This document shows, piece after piece, positions 1-12,530 of a stretch of DNA of 64,000 bases. The notes under the pieces are model-generated. The model saw only the letters and a list, made by a program, of their open reading frames with translations. It was not told the origin of the DNA and made no database searches. Position 1 is the stretch's first letter. Every line of letters starts with the position of its first letter. The DNA is from Nocardioidaceae bacterium (GTDB lineage: Bacteria > Actinomycetota > Actinomycetes > Propionibacteriales > Nocardioidaceae), in the NCBI GenBank assembly GCA_030447805.1, contig JAUJOE010000001.1, positions 201,773 to 265,772 of the forward strand, given 5' to 3'. The position numbers and the translations under genes are program-made.

Positions 1-176
1 CCGACCTCGTAGCCGACCTTGATGGCGACCACGCCGAACTGACGGTCGGCGGCTGGGGGCAGTGCCAACAGGTCACGGACCATCGCGCGGTACCGGTCCT
101 CGAAGACGTGCAGCGGCAGCACGATCCCCGGGAACAGCACCGTGTTCAGCGGAAAGAGTGGCAGCCCGTCGCTCAC
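1..176 (-). CDS. LON peptidase substrate-binding domain protein (5' part only, runs off window)
   Basis: Reverse strand from GTG at 176 reads [59 protein letters not shown], typical of the Lon N-terminal domain. Confidence 0.8.
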   Translation of the reverse strand, partial: MSDGLPLFPLNTVLFPGIVLPLHVFEDRYRAMVRDLLALPPAADRQFGVVAIKVGYEV

Positions 177-263
177 GCGTCGAACCTAACACCGCAAAGC
201 GCATCGATCCGGGAGTCACGAAGGCAGCGGGGGAGCCGGCGTGCGCGTCCTAGACTGAGACCC

Positions 264-1583
264 ATGATGCGGCTGGTAGACGTGCGGGGACGGCGCCGCG
301 CTGGCGAGCAGCTCGACTACCGGGCGCTTGTTCCCCGTGCTGCGTTCGACGTCGAGGCGGCCGTCGGCGTCGTCCGTCCCCTGTGCGAGGCGGTGCGTCG
401 CGACGGTCAGCAGGCCCTGCTTGACCAGGCCGCGACCTTCGACGGTGTCGAACTGGATTCGGTCAAGGTCCCGCCGCGGCGCCTCACCGCTGCCCTGGAC
501 GCACTGGACGCGGACCTGCGCGCCAGCCTGGAGGAGGCCATCTCCCGGTTGCGCACCACGTGTAGCGCCGAACGGCCAGGCGATGTGGTGACCGAGGTGT
601 CGCCCGGAGGAACGGTGACGACCCGGCACGTGCCGGTCGACCGGGTGGGGCTGTACGTTCCAGCCGCCAAGGCGCCGCTCATCTCCTCGGTGGTGATGAA
701 CGCCGTCCCTGCGCAGGTGGCCGGTGTGGCCTCGATCGCGCTCGCCAGCCCGGCGCAGCGCGACTGCGACGGGCTCCCCCACCCGTCGATCCTGGCCGCC
801 TGCGCGCTGCTCGGCGTCGACGAGGTGTACGCCGCGGGCGGCGCCGGAGCGATCGCGATGTTCGCCTATGGATACGACGCCGCCGACGGCGGCTGCCGGC
901 CGGTCGACCTGGTCACCGGACCGGCCAACGTGTACGGCGTCGCCGCCAAGCGGCTGCTGCGGGGCGTGGTGGGCATCGACTCCGAGGCGGGGCCCACCGA
1001 GATCGCGATCCTCGCCGATGCTGACGCCGACGCCGCGTTCGTCGCCGCCGACCTGATCAGCCAGGCCGAGCACGACCCGCTGGCGGCCAGCGTCTTGGTC
1101 ACCGACAGCGAGGACCTGAGCCGCGCCGTGGCGTTGGAGCTGTCCCGGCAGGTGGCCCGCACCAAGCACGTCGAACGGGTCGAGGCGGCGCTGACCGGTC
1201 AGCAGTCCGGGGTGTTCCTCGTCGACGACCTCGCCCAGGGAGAGGAGGTCGTGAACGGCTACGCCCCTGAGCACCTGCAGATCCACACCCGTGATGCCGC
1301 CGAGCGCGCCGGTCGGATCCGCAACGCGGGTGCGATCTTCGTCGGCCCGCACACCCCGGTGTCGCTTGGCGACTACTGCGCCGGATCCAACCACGTGCTG
1401 CCGACCGCTGGGTGCGCCTGCCACTCCTCCGGTCTTTCGGTCCGCACATTCCTCAAGACGGTTCAGGTCGTCGGCTACTCAGCAGGGGCGTTAGCCGCCG
1501 CTGCCCCGCACGTCCTGTCGCTGGCCGAGGCAGAGGACCTGCCGGCGCACGCTGACGCCGTGCGAATCAGGCTCGACACATGA
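264..1583 (+). CDS. hisD: Histidinol dehydrogenase
   Basis: ORF 108-1583; ATG at 264 (MMRLVDVRG...) is the likely start; conserved GPTEIAILAD, EHLQIHT and GDYCAGSNHVLPT motifs. Confidence 0.95.
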   Translation: MMRLVDVRGRRRAGEQLDYRALVPRAAFDVEAAVGVVRPLCEAVRRDGQQALLDQAATFDGVELDSVKVPPRRLTAALDALDADLRASLEEAISRLRTTCSAERPGDVVTEVSPGGTVTTRHVPVDRVGLYVPAAKAPLISSVVMNAVPAQVAGVASIALASPAQRDCDGLPHPSILAACALLGVDEVYAAGGAGAIAMFAYGYDAADGGCRPVDLVTGPANVYGVAAKRLLRGVVGIDSEAGPTEIAILADADADAAFVAADLISQAEHDPLAASVLVTDSEDLSRAVALELSRQVARTKHVERVEAALTGQQSGVFLVDDLAQGEEVVNGYAPEHLQIHTRDAAERAGRIRNAGAIFVGPHTPVSLGDYCAGSNHVLPTAGCACHSSGLSVRTFLKTVQVVGYSAGALAAAAPHVLSLAEAEDLPAHADAVRIRLDT

Positions 1584-2665
1584 CGGCGGCGATGTTGCCG
1601 CTGCGGCCGGAGCTGCGCGGCGTTGAGCCGTACGGCGCTCCCCAGCTCGACGCGCCGGTGCGGTTGAACGTCAACGAGAACCCCTATGGCCCGTCGCCGC
1701 AGCTCACTGCCGCCATCGCGGCTGCGGTGGCCGAGGTGAGCGGTGAGCTGAACCGCTATCCCGACCGGGAGGCAACGGCGTTGCGCACCGACCTCGCGGC
1801 CTATCTCGGCCATGGGCTGACAGCTGACCGAGTCTGGGCGGCCAACGGGTCCAACGAGGTCATGGTGCAGCTGCTGCAGGCCTTCGCCGGGCCGGGACGT
1901 ACCGCGCTCTCGTTCGCGCCGACGTACTCGATGTATCCCGAGTACGCCCGGGTGACCTCGACGCGCTGGGTGACGGGTCGGCGTACCGACAGCTTCCAGG
2001 TCGACCTGGACGAGGCCGCCGAGCTGATCGCGACCGAGCAACCGAGCGTGGTCTTTGCCGCGTCGCCGAACAACCCCACCGGCACCGCGCTGCCGCCGCC
2101 CGTCGTGGAGCGACTGCTCGGGCCTGCGCCGGGGATCGTCGTCGTCGACGAGGCGTACGCCGAGTTCCGGCGAGCGGGTACGGCGTCCGCGTTGACCCTG
2201 CTGGACGCCCACCCGCGCCTGGTCGTGACCCGGACCATGTCGAAGGCCTTCGGGTTCGCCGGCGGGCGGCTCGGCTACCTCGCTGCCACCGCTGAGGTGA
2301 TCGACGCCCTGCGGTTGGTGCGGCTGCCCTACCACCTCTCGACCCTCACGCAGACCGTCGCCCGAGTGGCGCTCTCGCACGCCCCCGAGCTCCTCAGCCG
2401 GGTCGACGAGTTGCGGCGGGAGCGGGACGCCACGGTGTCGTGGCTGCGTTCGATGGGACTGCGAGCTGCCGACTCCGACGCCAACTTCGTGCTGTTCGGC
2501 CGGTTCCCGGACCGGGAGCTGGTCTGGCGGGGTCTGCTCGAGCGCGGTGTGCTGATCCGGGAGACCGGGCCGCCGGGCTGGCTGCGCGTGTCGGTGGGCA
2601 CGCCGGGCGAGATGAGCGTCTTCCGGCAAGCGCTCACCGAGGTGCTCCAGGAGATCCGACGATGA
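1580..2665 (+). CDS. hisC: Histidinol-phosphate aminotransferase
   Basis: Intact ORF overlapping the hisD stop; [32 protein letters not shown]. Confidence 0.95.
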   Translation: MTAAMLPLRPELRGVEPYGAPQLDAPVRLNVNENPYGPSPQLTAAIAAAVAEVSGELNRYPDREATALRTDLAAYLGHGLTADRVWAANGSNEVMVQLLQAFAGPGRTALSFAPTYSMYPEYARVTSTRWVTGRRTDSFQVDLDEAAELIATEQPSVVFAASPNNPTGTALPPPVVERLLGPAPGIVVVDEAYAEFRRAGTASALTLLDAHPRLVVTRTMSKAFGFAGGRLGYLAATAEVIDALRLVRLPYHLSTLTQTVARVALSHAPELLSRVDELRRERDATVSWLRSMGLRAADSDANFVLFGRFPDRELVWRGLLERGVLIRETGPPGWLRVSVGTPGEMSVFRQALTEVLQEIRR

Positions 2666-3264
2666 CACCCAGAACCGCCCGGATCGAGCGGGCGACGAAC
2701 GAGGCCAAGGTGCTGGTGGAGCTCGGCCTCGACGGCACCGGCCGCGCCGATGTCCACACCGGTGTCGGCTTCTACGACCACATGCTCGCCTCGTTGGCGC
2801 GACACGCGCTGTTCGACCTCACCGTGCATGCAGCCGGTGACGTGCACGTCGACGCGCATCACACCGTCGAGGACGTCGCCATCGTCCTTGGTCAGGCGCT
2901 GCGTGAGGCGCTCGGCGACAAGGTCGGCATCCGGCGCTTCGGCGACTCACTGGTGCCGCTCGACGAAACCCTCGTCCAGTGTGCCGTCGACGTCTCCGGG
3001 CGGCCGTACTGTGTGCATTCAGGTGAGCCCGACGGGCAGGCGTACGTCGTCATCGGCGGCACCTACGTCGGGTCGCTCACGCGGCACGTCTTCGAGTCGA
3101 TCAGTGCCGCCGCCTCGGTCGCTCTGCACGTGCGGGTGCTGGCCGGCCGCGACCCGCACCACCTGGTCGAGGCGCAGTTCAAGGCGGTTGCCCGGGCACT
3201 GCGAGACGCCGTAGCCGTCGACGCCCGCGAAGCCGGCGTGCCCAGCACCAAAGGCAGCCTGTGA
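2662..3264 (+). CDS. hisB: Imidazoleglycerol-phosphate dehydratase
   Basis: ATG at 2662 overlapping his[29 protein letters not shown]. Confidence 0.95.
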   Translation: MTPRTARIERATNEAKVLVELGLDGTGRADVHTGVGFYDHMLASLARHALFDLTVHAAGDVHVDAHHTVEDVAIVLGQALREALGDKVGIRRFGDSLVPLDETLVQCAVDVSGRPYCVHSGEPDGQAYVVIGGTYVGSLTRHVFESISAAASVALHVRVLAGRDPHHLVEAQFKAVARALRDAVAVDAREAGVPSTKGSL

Positions 3265-3893
3265 GCCCTCGGGTGGTGCTGCTCGACTATGGGTCCGGCA
3301 ACCTCCGGTCTGCTGAGCGCGCGCTTACCCGCGCCGGCGCCGACGTCACCGTGACCGCTGCGCCCGAGCAGGCGCTGGCCGCCGACGGCCTCGTCGTCCC
3401 CGGCGTCGGCGCTTTCGCTGCGTGCATGGACGGACTTCACCGCGTCCGCGGACCCGAGGTCATCGGTCGTCGGCTGGCCGGTGCCCGACCGGTTCTCGGG
3501 ATCTGCGTCGGACACCAGGTGCTGTTCGAGCGCGGCTTGGAGCACGGCACCGAGACGGCCGGCTGCGCAGAGTGGCCGGGCACGGTGGAGCAGCTGTCGG
3601 CTGGTGTGCTACCGCACAACGGGTGGAACACCGTCGAGCCAGCGCCCGGCTCCCAGATGTTCGCCGGCGTTGAGCACGAGCGCTTCTACTTCGTGCACTC
3701 CTACGGTGTACGTCGATGGGAGCTGGTCACCAACGGACGCACCCGGCCGCCGCTGGTGAGCTGGGCCGCACACGAGACCGACAGGTTCGTCGCCGCCGTC
3801 GAGAACGGGCCGCTGTGGGCGACCCAGTTCCACCCAGAAAAATCCGGCGACGCGGGAGCCGTTCTGCTGGGTAACTGGGTCAAACAACTATGA
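3261..3893 (+). CDS. hisH: Imidazole glycerol phosphate synthase, glutamine amidotransferase subunit
   Basis: [33 protein letters not shown]. Confidence 0.95.
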   Translation: MSPRVVLLDYGSGNLRSAERALTRAGADVTVTAAPEQALAADGLVVPGVGAFAACMDGLHRVRGPEVIGRRLAGARPVLGICVGHQVLFERGLEHGTETAGCAEWPGTVEQLSAGVLPHNGWNTVEPAPGSQMFAGVEHERFYFVHSYGVRRWELVTNGRTRPPLVSWAAHETDRFVAAVENGPLWATQFHPEKSGDAGAVLLGNWVKQL

Positions 3894-4332
3894 CGAGACT
3901 CGTGCATGTGCTGACTGCCCTGCTGCTGGTCGCCACCGTTTCGGCCTGCGGCGCAGACGAGGAAGCGATGGTGGCGCCAGCCCGACGAAAGCCACCGTCG
4001 AGTCGGCGAGCGCACCGACCGGGTCCCCGGCGGTGTCGGTCACCTATCAGAAGTCCGGCGGCGCAGGGATCAACGAGAGCAGCCACTACGCGCTGCACGA
4101 GCCGCCCCCCGACGGGGTCAGCAGGGCTGAGGTGATGGCGGTCCTGCGGGCGGCGTCGCACCCGGCACTGCGCACTCTGGAGATGACGCCCCTGCCCGCG
4201 GACCAGTGCTGCGACCGGTTCTCCTACGTCGTCACGATCACCTGGAAGGACGGCACGTCGCGCACCTACGAGTCTCTCGACGGCGTCGAGCAACCGCCAG
4301 CCTTCTACCGGTTCCTCCACCACCTCCCGTGA
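3890..4332 (+). CDS. Small putative lipoprotein/secreted protein, frameshifted
   Basis: Lipobox-like [11 protein letters not shown] at the start; reading moves from frame 2 to frame 1 near 3970 and continues as [30 protein letters not shown]...FLHHLP, stop at 4332. Confidence 0.55.
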
Positions 4333-5087
4333 CGTCGGTGCTGCAGCTGCTGCCTGCTGTCGACGTGGCCGGCGGCCGCGCCGTACAGCTGGTGCAAGGG
4401 GTGGCGGAATCTGCGGGTCTTCGGCGACCCGGTCGAGGCAGCGCTGCGCTGGCAGGCGTCGGGAGCGCAGTGGGTTCACCTCGTCGACCTCGACGCGGCC
4501 TTCGGCCGCGGCTCCAACCGTGACGTGCTGCGCGAGGTCGTCGCATCCCTCGACGTCGACGTCGAGATGTCCGGCGGCATCCGCGACGACGAGAGCCTCT
4601 CCGCGGCGCTGGCCAGCGGCTGCCGACGGGTGGTGATCGGGACCGCTGCCCTCGAGGACCCGGCGTGGTGTGCCTCGGTGCTGGCCCGGCACGGTGACCG
4701 CATCGCGATCGGCCTCGACGTGCGGGGTACGACGTTGGCAGCCCGTGGGTGGACCCGCGACGGAGGCGACCTCTGGGAGGTGCTGAGCAGGCTGGACGGC
4801 GAGGGTGCGCACGCTACGTCGTCACCGACGTCAACAAGGACGGCATGCTGCAGGGCCCCAACGTCTCGCTGCTGCACGACGTCTGCGCCCGCACCGACGC
4901 TCCGGTGGTTGCCTCCGGCGGCGTTTCCACCCTCGACGACATCGTCACCCTCGCCCGCCTGGTGCCGCAGGGGGTGGAGGGCGCGATCATCGGCACCGCT
5001 CTCTACACCGGCGCCTTCTCCCTCACCGACGCGCTGCACGCCGTCGGGGCGACCCAGCGCAGCGGCCGGACCGACCTGCCCCGATGA
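4329..5087 (+). CDS. hisA: HisA/PriA-type phosphoribosyl isomerase, disrupted by two frameshifts
   Basis: [20 protein letters not shown] (frame 0), [31 protein letters not shown] (frame 1), [21 protein letters not shown]...[10 protein letters not shown] (frame 0); shifts near 4412 and 4804. Confidence 0.85.
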
Positions 5088-5847
5088 CCGTCGCGATCCG
5101 GGTCATCCCATGCCTCGACGTCGACGACGGTCGGGTCGTGAAGGGGGTCAACTTTGCTGGGCTGCGCGATGTGGGTGATCCGGTCGCGATGGCCGCCGCT
5201 ACGACGCCGAGGGTGCTGACGAGCTGACCTTCCTCGACATCACCGCGTCGCGGGATCGACGCGACACCGTGCTCGACGTGGTGCGGCGTACCGCAGAGCA
5301 GGTGTTCATCCCGCTGACCGTCGGGGGCGGGGTGCGCACCGCGACAGACGTCGACGTACTGCTGCGGGCCGGGGCTGACAAGGTGTCGATCAACACCGCG
5401 GCGGTCGACCGCCCGGACGTCGTGTCGGTGATCGCCAACCGCTTCGGCCGCAGGTGCTGGTGCTCAGCCTCGACGCCCGACGTACGCCCGGATTGCCGTC
5501 AGGATTCGAGGTGACCACCCACGGCGGTCACCAGGGCACGAACCGCGACGCGGTCGAATGGGCGCGTACGGCGGTCGGCCTCGGCGCGGGGGAGATCTTG
5601 CTGAACGCGATGGATGCCGACGGAACCCGAGCCGGCTTCGACACCGAGCTGATCCGGGCAATGCGCCGGGCGGTGTCGGTTCCGGTGGTCGCGAGCGGAG
5701 GCGCCGGCGCCGTCGAGCACTTCGCGCCAGCTTCGCGTGGAGTCGGGCGCAGACGCCGTCCTGGCCGCCAGCGTGTTCCACTTCGACACCGTGACGATCC
5801 GGGCGGTCAAGCAGGCGCTCGGCGCGGCCGGTCATCCGGTCCGCTGA
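5084..5847 (+). CDS. hisF: Imidazole glycerol phosphate synthase cyclase subunit, disrupted by three frameshifts
   Basis: [80 protein letters not shown]...HPVR*; shifts near 5196, 5452 and 5730. Confidence 0.85.
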
Positions 5848-5898
5848 GTGGCTGCTCCGTCCGGCTGCCGCGGCGGCGGCGCTGGCCGCGGCGGCGGG

Positions 5899-6573
5899 TT
5901 ACATCCCGAAGTTGGCAGCCTGGATTGCCGAGACAGCGCGCGGCGACCCGGCAAGCTCGACCGCGGCCACCGCCGAGCGCCCGAACGCGAACAACGTCAG
6001 CTCGCTCGGCAGGCCGCGCACCACGACCAGGTCGGACTTCTTCGACACCCGCGCGGAGTCCGTCGCGTCCGTGCGGGCGAGCTCGACGCCCACCGGCGAC
6101 CGGCGCGCCAGCACCCTGGCGACCAGGCGGATCCGGGCCCACAGCTCGTCCTCGACCGCCGGCGACAGCTTCCGCGCCGCCCAGTCGGGCTGAGCTCTTC
6201 GCACGTCTTCGTGGTGCACGAAGAACTCCAAGACGTTGGCGTTGCTGTCGATCTGCGGGACGCTGAACACCGAACCCGGTGGCGGCCCGCTGCGCACCTG
6301 CTCGACCAGCTGGTAGTAGTCCGAGGCAGCGACAAGGTCGTCGACGGCCTGCTTCGCCCCGCCTGGCAGCACGAACCTGACGAGCTGGACGGGGTTGCTC
6401 TCGCGCAGCGAGAGGTGAGCCGCCAGGTGATGGGTGTCCCAGTCCCCTGACAAGGTCGGCGCGTGCGGGCCCACCTCGTCGAGCAGGTCGCACAGCTCGG
6501 CGCGCTCGGTTTGCGCCACCGTCGCCGCAGCCGACTCGCCCGGTTCACCCTCGGAGGCAGCAGCGGAACTCAT
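5899..6573 (-). CDS. TIGR03085-like / mycothiol-dependent maleylpyruvate isomerase family protein
   Basis: [36 protein letters not shown] and [15 protein letters not shown] motifs within ORF 5899-7632; ATG at 6573. Confidence 0.75.
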   Translation of the reverse strand: MSSAAASEGEPGESAAATVAQTERAELCDLLDEVGPHAPTLSGDWDTHHLAAHLSLRESNPVQLVRFVLPGGAKQAVDDLVAASDYYQLVEQVRSGPPPGSVFSVPQIDSNANVLEFFVHHEDVRRAQPDWAARKLSPAVEDELWARIRLVARVLARRSPVGVELARTDATDSARVSKKSDLVVVRGLPSELTLFAFGRSAVAAVELAGSPRAVSAIQAANFGM

Positions 6574-6613
6574 CGAACGATCGTACGTCGGGTGGTGCGG
6601 CGGCCGGTCGACG

Positions 6614-6991
6614 GTGACGGACAATGAGGTCGTGCAGCACGAGACCGCCGACGACGTGTGGGGACGCCTGCGCCCGAACGACCAAGGCCTGGTGCCCGTG
6701 ATCGTGCAGGAGGCGAGCAGCGGGTCAGTGCTGATGCTGGCCTGGATGGACGACGAGGCGTTGCGGCGGACGGTGACGAGCCGGCGAGCGACGTACTGGA
6801 GCCGCAGCCGCCGGGCGTACTGGGTCAAGGGCGAGACGTCCGGGAACAGCCAGGCGGTCCGCGAGGTGCGCTCAGACTGCGACGGCGACACGTTGCTGTT
6901 GCTGGTCGACCAGCAGGGCCCGGCCTGCCACACCGGTGCCTCCACATGTTTCGACCAGCAGCCGAGCCTGGGCGAGCAGCCGCCGCGATGA
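6614..6991 (+). CDS. hisI: Phosphoribosyl-AMP cyclohydrolase
   Basis: [47 protein letters not shown] start. Confidence 0.92.
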   Translation: MTDNEVVQHETADDVWGRLRPNDQGLVPVIVQEASSGSVLMLAWMDDEALRRTVTSRRATYWSRSRRAYWVKGETSGNSQAVREVRSDCDGDTLLLLVDQQGPACHTGASTCFDQQPSLGEQPPR

Positions 6992-7623
6992 CCGGCGGGG
7001 CCACCGCGCCGGCGAGTCGAGGCGCCAGCCGCCGCGGATACGCCGCCGCCTTGCTCACGGGGCTGCTGTCCGCCGCCGCGGTCACGATGGGCGTCGCCCG
7101 GCCGTGGTACGAAGCCAGCGCAACGTCGACGGTGCTGCCAGAACTGGAGGCCGCAGCGACCGGTGCCGACCTGGTACCGCTGGCCGGGGCGCTCGGGGTG
7201 GTGCTGCTGGCGTCGTTCGGGGCGGTGCTCGCGACCCGCGGCTGGCTGCGGCGCGGGCTGGGGCTGCTGATCGTGGCAGCCGCGGTCGCCGTACTTGTCG
7301 CTGTGGTCGATCCCGGTGACACCGGCCAGATACTCCGCGAGCGGTTGTCCGCCCGTGGCTGGTCGGGTGGGCACTACGACGGCCGTGACGGCCTGGCGCT
7401 GGCTGTCGCTGCTCGGGGCCGTGGGGTGCATCGCCGCGGGCGCCGCCGCCGCGTGGTTCGGTGCGCGGTGGCCGACGATGGGCCAGCGGTACGACGCCCC
7501 CGACCCGGTCCCGGACTCGACAGCAGGCGGCGGCGACCGTGGCGCAGAAGCCGACGGCAGCGCGTCATCGGAGACCTTTGGCGGGCCCTTGACCAAGGAC
7601 GCGACCCCACGGAACGCAGCTGA
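6988..7623 (+). CDS. Trp biosynthesis-associated membrane protein (TIGR02234-like), frameshifted
   Basis: Multi-[12 protein letters not shown]; shifts to frame 2 near 7345-7385 ([39 protein letters not shown]) and back to frame 1 near 7530-7570 ([14 protein letters not shown]). Confidence 0.75.
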   Translation: MTGGATAPASRGASRRGYAAALLTGLLSAAAVTMGVARPWYEASATSTVLPELEAAATGADLVPLAGALGVVLLASFGAVLATRGWLRRGLGLLIVAAAVAVLVAVVDPGDTGQILRERLSARGWSGGHYDGRDGLALAVAARGRGVHRRGRRRRVVRCAVADDGPAVRRPRPGPGLDSRRRRPWRRSRRQRVIGDLWRALDQGRDPTERS

Positions 7624-7654
7624 GTGTCGCACGACACAATGGACGCTCGCCCCA

Positions 7655-7704
7655 AGCAGCTGGGCGCCCCCAAAGCAGCTGGGCGCCCCTGAGCAGCTGG
7701 GCGC
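7655..7704. repeat. Three-copy tandem repeat, about 18-19 bp, core agcagctgggcgc
   Basis: Core at 7655, 7674 and 7692 between TIGR02234 and the HGxxPAAW gene. Confidence 0.85.
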
Positions 7705-7724
7705 ACTGAGAGGAGACTGTAGCC

Positions 7725-7910
7725 ATGCCAGCCCATGGGTCCACCCCGGCCGCGTGGACCGCCGTCATCCTCGCCCTGGTGGCCTTCCTTGTCGGAGGGG
7801 CGGGGCTGATCATGGACAACTGGCTGGTCTTCTGGGTGGGTGCCGGGCTCCTCGCCGTCTCGCCGGTCGCCGGCAAGGTGCTTTCGCTCATGGGCCTGGG
7901 CACGCGCTGA
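7725..7910 (+). CDS. HGxxPAAW family small membrane protein
   Basis: [28 protein letters not shown]..., conserved small protein of actinobacterial trp clusters. Confidence 0.85.
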   Translation: MPAHGSTPAAWTAVILALVAFLVGGAGLIMDNWLVFWVGAGLLAVSPVAGKVLSLMGLGTR

Positions 7911-7912
7911 CG

Positions 7913-8719
7913 ATGTCTGTCCTCGACGAGATCATCGCCGACGTCCGCGTCGATCTCGCTGACCGCCAGGCGTGCGTCAGCATCGACTCGCTCAAGCAGG
8001 CGGCTGCGCGCCAAGACCCCGCGATCGACCCCATGCCGACGTACCGGGCGCCGGGGATATGCGTGATCGCGGAGGTCAAGCGGTCGAGCCCGAGCAAGGG
8101 CACGCTGGCCGACATCGACGACCCAGCGGCTCTCGCGGCGGAGTACGAGGCCGGGGGAGCGGCGACGATCAGCGTGCTGACCGAGCAGCGTCGCTTCGGT
8201 GGCACCCTCGCCGACCTGCGCGCGGTCCGCGTGGCGGTGAGCGTGCCGGTGCTGCGCAAGGACTTCATCGTGACCGCCTACCAGTTGTGGGAGGCACGAG
8301 CAGCCGGCGCCGACCTGGTGCTGCTCATCGTGGCGGCGCTCACCGACAACGAGCTCGAAGGGCTGGTCGACCGGGCCCGCTCGATCGGGCTCACACCGCT
8401 GGTCGAGGTACACACCGAGGACGAGGTGACGCGGGCGCTGGACGCCGGCGCCGACCTCATCGGGATCAACGCGCGCGACCTCACGACGCTCGAGGTCGAC
8501 CGCGACACGTTCACTCGGCTTGCTCCCCGGATCCCCGACACGGTGGTGCGGGTGGCGGAGTCCGGTGTACGCGGTCCGCGCGACGTGCTCGAGTACGCCC
8601 GCAAGGGTGCCGACGTCGTGCTCGTGGGTGAGACGCTGGTGACGGGGAAGGACCCACGCACTGCCGTGTCCGACATGGTGGCGGCCGGGGCGCACCCTGC
8701 CGCCCGGCAGCGACCCTGA
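7913..8719 (+). CDS. trpC: Indole-3-glycerol phosphate synthase
   Basis: [61 protein letters not shown]. Confidence 0.95.
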   Translation: MSVLDEIIADVRVDLADRQACVSIDSLKQAAARQDPAIDPMPTYRAPGICVIAEVKRSSPSKGTLADIDDPAALAAEYEAGGAATISVLTEQRRFGGTLADLRAVRVAVSVPVLRKDFIVTAYQLWEARAAGADLVLLIVAALTDNELEGLVDRARSIGLTPLVEVHTEDEVTRALDAGADLIGINARDLTTLEVDRDTFTRLAPRIPDTVVRVAESGVRGPRDVLEYARKGADVVLVGETLVTGKDPRTAVSDMVAAGAHPAARQRP

Positions 8720-8723
8720 CGTG

Positions 8724-10145
<1,422 letters not shown>

Positions 10146-10862
10146 CGCCTCCATCGGTCTGCTCCGCGAGATGGCGCGCTCAGGTGCCGACGTCATCGAG
10201 GTCGGGCTTCCGTACTCCGACCCCGTCATGGACGGCCCGACGATCCAGGCCGCCGCCCAGCAGGCGCTCGCAGCGGGCACCCGAACCGCCGACGTCTTCG
10301 CCGTCGTGGCGGCTGCCGCTGAGCTGGCGCCGACGCTGGTGATGACCTACTGGAACCCCGTCGAGCGGTACGGCGTCGACCGGTTCGCCGCAGACCTGGC
10401 CTCGGCTGGCGGCGCAGGCTTGATCACCCCCGACCTCATCCCCGACGAGGCGGCCGAGTGGGTGTCGGCGGCCGACCGGCACGGTCTCGACAAGGTGTTC
10501 CTCGTCGCTCCGTCGTCAACCGAGCAGCGGTTGGCGCTGGCCAGCGATGCGTGCCGCGGGTTCATCTACGCCGCCGCCGTGATGGGGGTGACCGGTGCTC
10601 GCGAACAGACAAGTCTCGTCGCGCCCGACCTGGTCAAGCGGGTGCGCGCCGTCACCGACAAGCCGGTCGGTGTCGGGTTGGGCGTGTCCAACGGCAGGCA
10701 GGCCGCGGAGGTCGCGGCGTACGCCGACGCCGTGATCGTCGGCAGCGCGTTCGTCCGCAGTGTGCTCGAGGCAGGCGACGAGTCTGCCGCCCTGGCGGCG
10801 GTGGCTGCGCTGACGGCCGACCTGGCGTGCGGTGTCCGAGCCGGGCTGGGAAGCGCACCGTC

Positions 10863-11537
10863 GTGACGTCGTTCTCCTTGTCCCGAAGCAGGGTCAGTGG
10901 GTGCTTGGTGCTGGCGGGGCTGGTTGCCGTGCTGGCTGGGTGCGGGTTTGCGCCGCCGACCCAAGAAACCGTCTCCACTGGACCCGCTGGCGTTGTGGTC
11001 TCGGAGCTCGACCCCAACTCGCCCTACCGTGGCGCGGAGCTCTCGTCGCCGTACGCCATGCCCGATATCACCCTCACCGCCACCGATGGGCGACCGTTCG
11101 ACCTGGTGGCCGACACCACCCGACCGGTGACCGTGGTGTTCTTCGGCTACACGCACTGCCCCGACGTGTGTCCGCTGGTGATGAGCGACCTCACCGCGGC
11201 GGTGCTGCGGCTGCCGGCGGACGTCCGCGACCAAACCCAGCTCCTTTTCGTCACCACCGACCCGGCCCGCGACACTCCGCAGGCGCTGCGCCGCTACCTC
11301 GACCGCTACAGCGACGACTTCGTTGGCCTGACCGGCGACCGTGCCGAGCTCGTGACGGCTGCGAAGGCCATGGGGGTCCCGATCGCCGGCACTACCCGGC
11401 TCCCCAGCGGAGGCTACGACGTGAGCCACGGCGCCCAGGTCATCGGGTTTCGCGGTGACAGGGCGCCCGTGGTCTGGACCCAGGGCACGCCGGTGGACGA
11501 CCTGGTCGCCGACATCACGACGCTCGCGGAGTTGTGA
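10863..11537 (+). CDS. SCO1/SenC family copper-binding lipoprotein
   Basis: Lipobox AVLAGCG; VVFFGYTHCPDVCPLVMSDL (CxxxC); VTTDPARDTP. Confidence 0.9.
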   Translation: MTSFSLSRSRVSGCLVLAGLVAVLAGCGFAPPTQETVSTGPAGVVVSELDPNSPYRGAELSSPYAMPDITLTATDGRPFDLVADTTRPVTVVFFGYTHCPDVCPLVMSDLTAAVLRLPADVRDQTQLLFVTTDPARDTPQALRRYLDRYSDDFVGLTGDRAELVTAAKAMGVPIAGTTRLPSGGYDVSHGAQVIGFRGDRAPVVWTQGTPVDDLVADITTLAEL

Positions 11538-11576
11538 GACACCGCCCCCGGCCCGGCGGGTAAGTTTGGTGCCGCC

Positions 11577-12530
11577 ATGACCCTCGCCACCATCCCCAGC
11601 CCCGAACAGGGCGTTTGGTACCTGGGGCCGCTGCCGATCCGCGGCTACGCGCTGTGCATCATCCTTGGCGTCATCGTCGCGGTGTGGCTCGGTGAGCGGC
11701 GCTGGGTGGCGCGCGACGGTCAGCCGGGGGCGGTCGGGGACGTCGCCGTCTGGGCGGTGCCGTTCGGCTTGGTCGGGGGCCGGCTCTACCACGTGATCAC
11801 CGATCCCCAGTACTACTTCGCTGCGGGTGAGGACCCGATCACGGCGCTCTACATCTGGCGGGGCGGACTCGGCATCTGGGGCGCCGTCGCCCTCGGAGCG
11901 GTTGGCGCCTACATCGGCTGCCGGCGGCGCGGCATGAAGTTCCGGGCGTTCGCCGACGCGGTTGCGCCGGCCATCGTGCTCGCCCAGGCCATCGGTCGGT
12001 GGGGCAACTGGTTCAACCAGGAGCTGTACGGGAAGCCCACCACGCTGCCCTGGGCGCTGGAGATCGACCCGGCGCACCGAGGGGACCTGCAGCAGTACGA
12101 GACCTTCCACCCCACGTTCCTCTACGAGTCGCTGTGGAACCTCGGCGCCGCCGGGCTCGTCATCTGGGCGGACCGGCGGTTCCGGCTGGGCTACGGCCGG
12201 GCGTTCGCGCTCTACGTCATGGCGTACACCGCTGGGCGGGTGTGGATCGAGTACCTGCGGGTCGACCCGGTGAACGACATCTTCGGGGTCCGACTCAACG
12301 TGTGGACGTCGATCGTGGTGTTCTTGGCGGCTGCGGCGTACTTCGTCGTGTCGGCCAAGCGGCACCCCGGCCGCGAGACCGACGTGCAACCCGCGCCCGT
12401 CGACGACGGCGCACCTGACGACGAGCCTGACGACGCACGGGATGAGGCAGGTGACGACGAAGCGGACGACGCACCTGCCGACGACGAGACCGACGCGAAG
12501 CCGGACCGACCTGAACCGCTGCGCACATGA
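11577..12530 (+). CDS. lgt: Prolipoprotein diacylglyceryl transferase
   Basis: GGRLYHVITD, IGRWGNWFNQELYG, TFLYESLWN; Asp/Glu-rich C-terminal tail. Confidence 0.95.
   Translation: MTLATIPSPEQGVWYLGPLPIRGYALCIILGVIVAVWLGERRWVARDGQPGAVGDVAVWAVPFGLVGGRLYHVITDPQYYFAAGEDPITALYIWRGGLGIWGAVALGAVGAYIGCRRRGMKFRAFADAVAPAIVLAQAIGRWGNWFNQELYGKPTTLPWALEIDPAHRGDLQQYETFHPTFLYESLWNLGAAGLVIWADRRFRLGYGRAFALYVMAYTAGRVWIEYLRVDPVNDIFGVRLNVWTSIVVFLAAAAYFVVSAKRHPGRETDVQPAPVDDGAPDDEPDDARDEAGDDEADDAPADDETDAKPDRPEPLRT

Noticed and set aside
4329-5847. Programmed ribosomal frameshifting in hisA/hisF
   Set aside because: Too many breaks, in varied contexts and in both directions, without slippery heptamers; sequencing error is simpler
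5899-7632. 577-aa minus-strand ORF taken at full length
   Set aside because: Only the C-terminal ~225 aa from ATG 6573 matches a known family; the upstream part is antisense to hisI/TIGR02234
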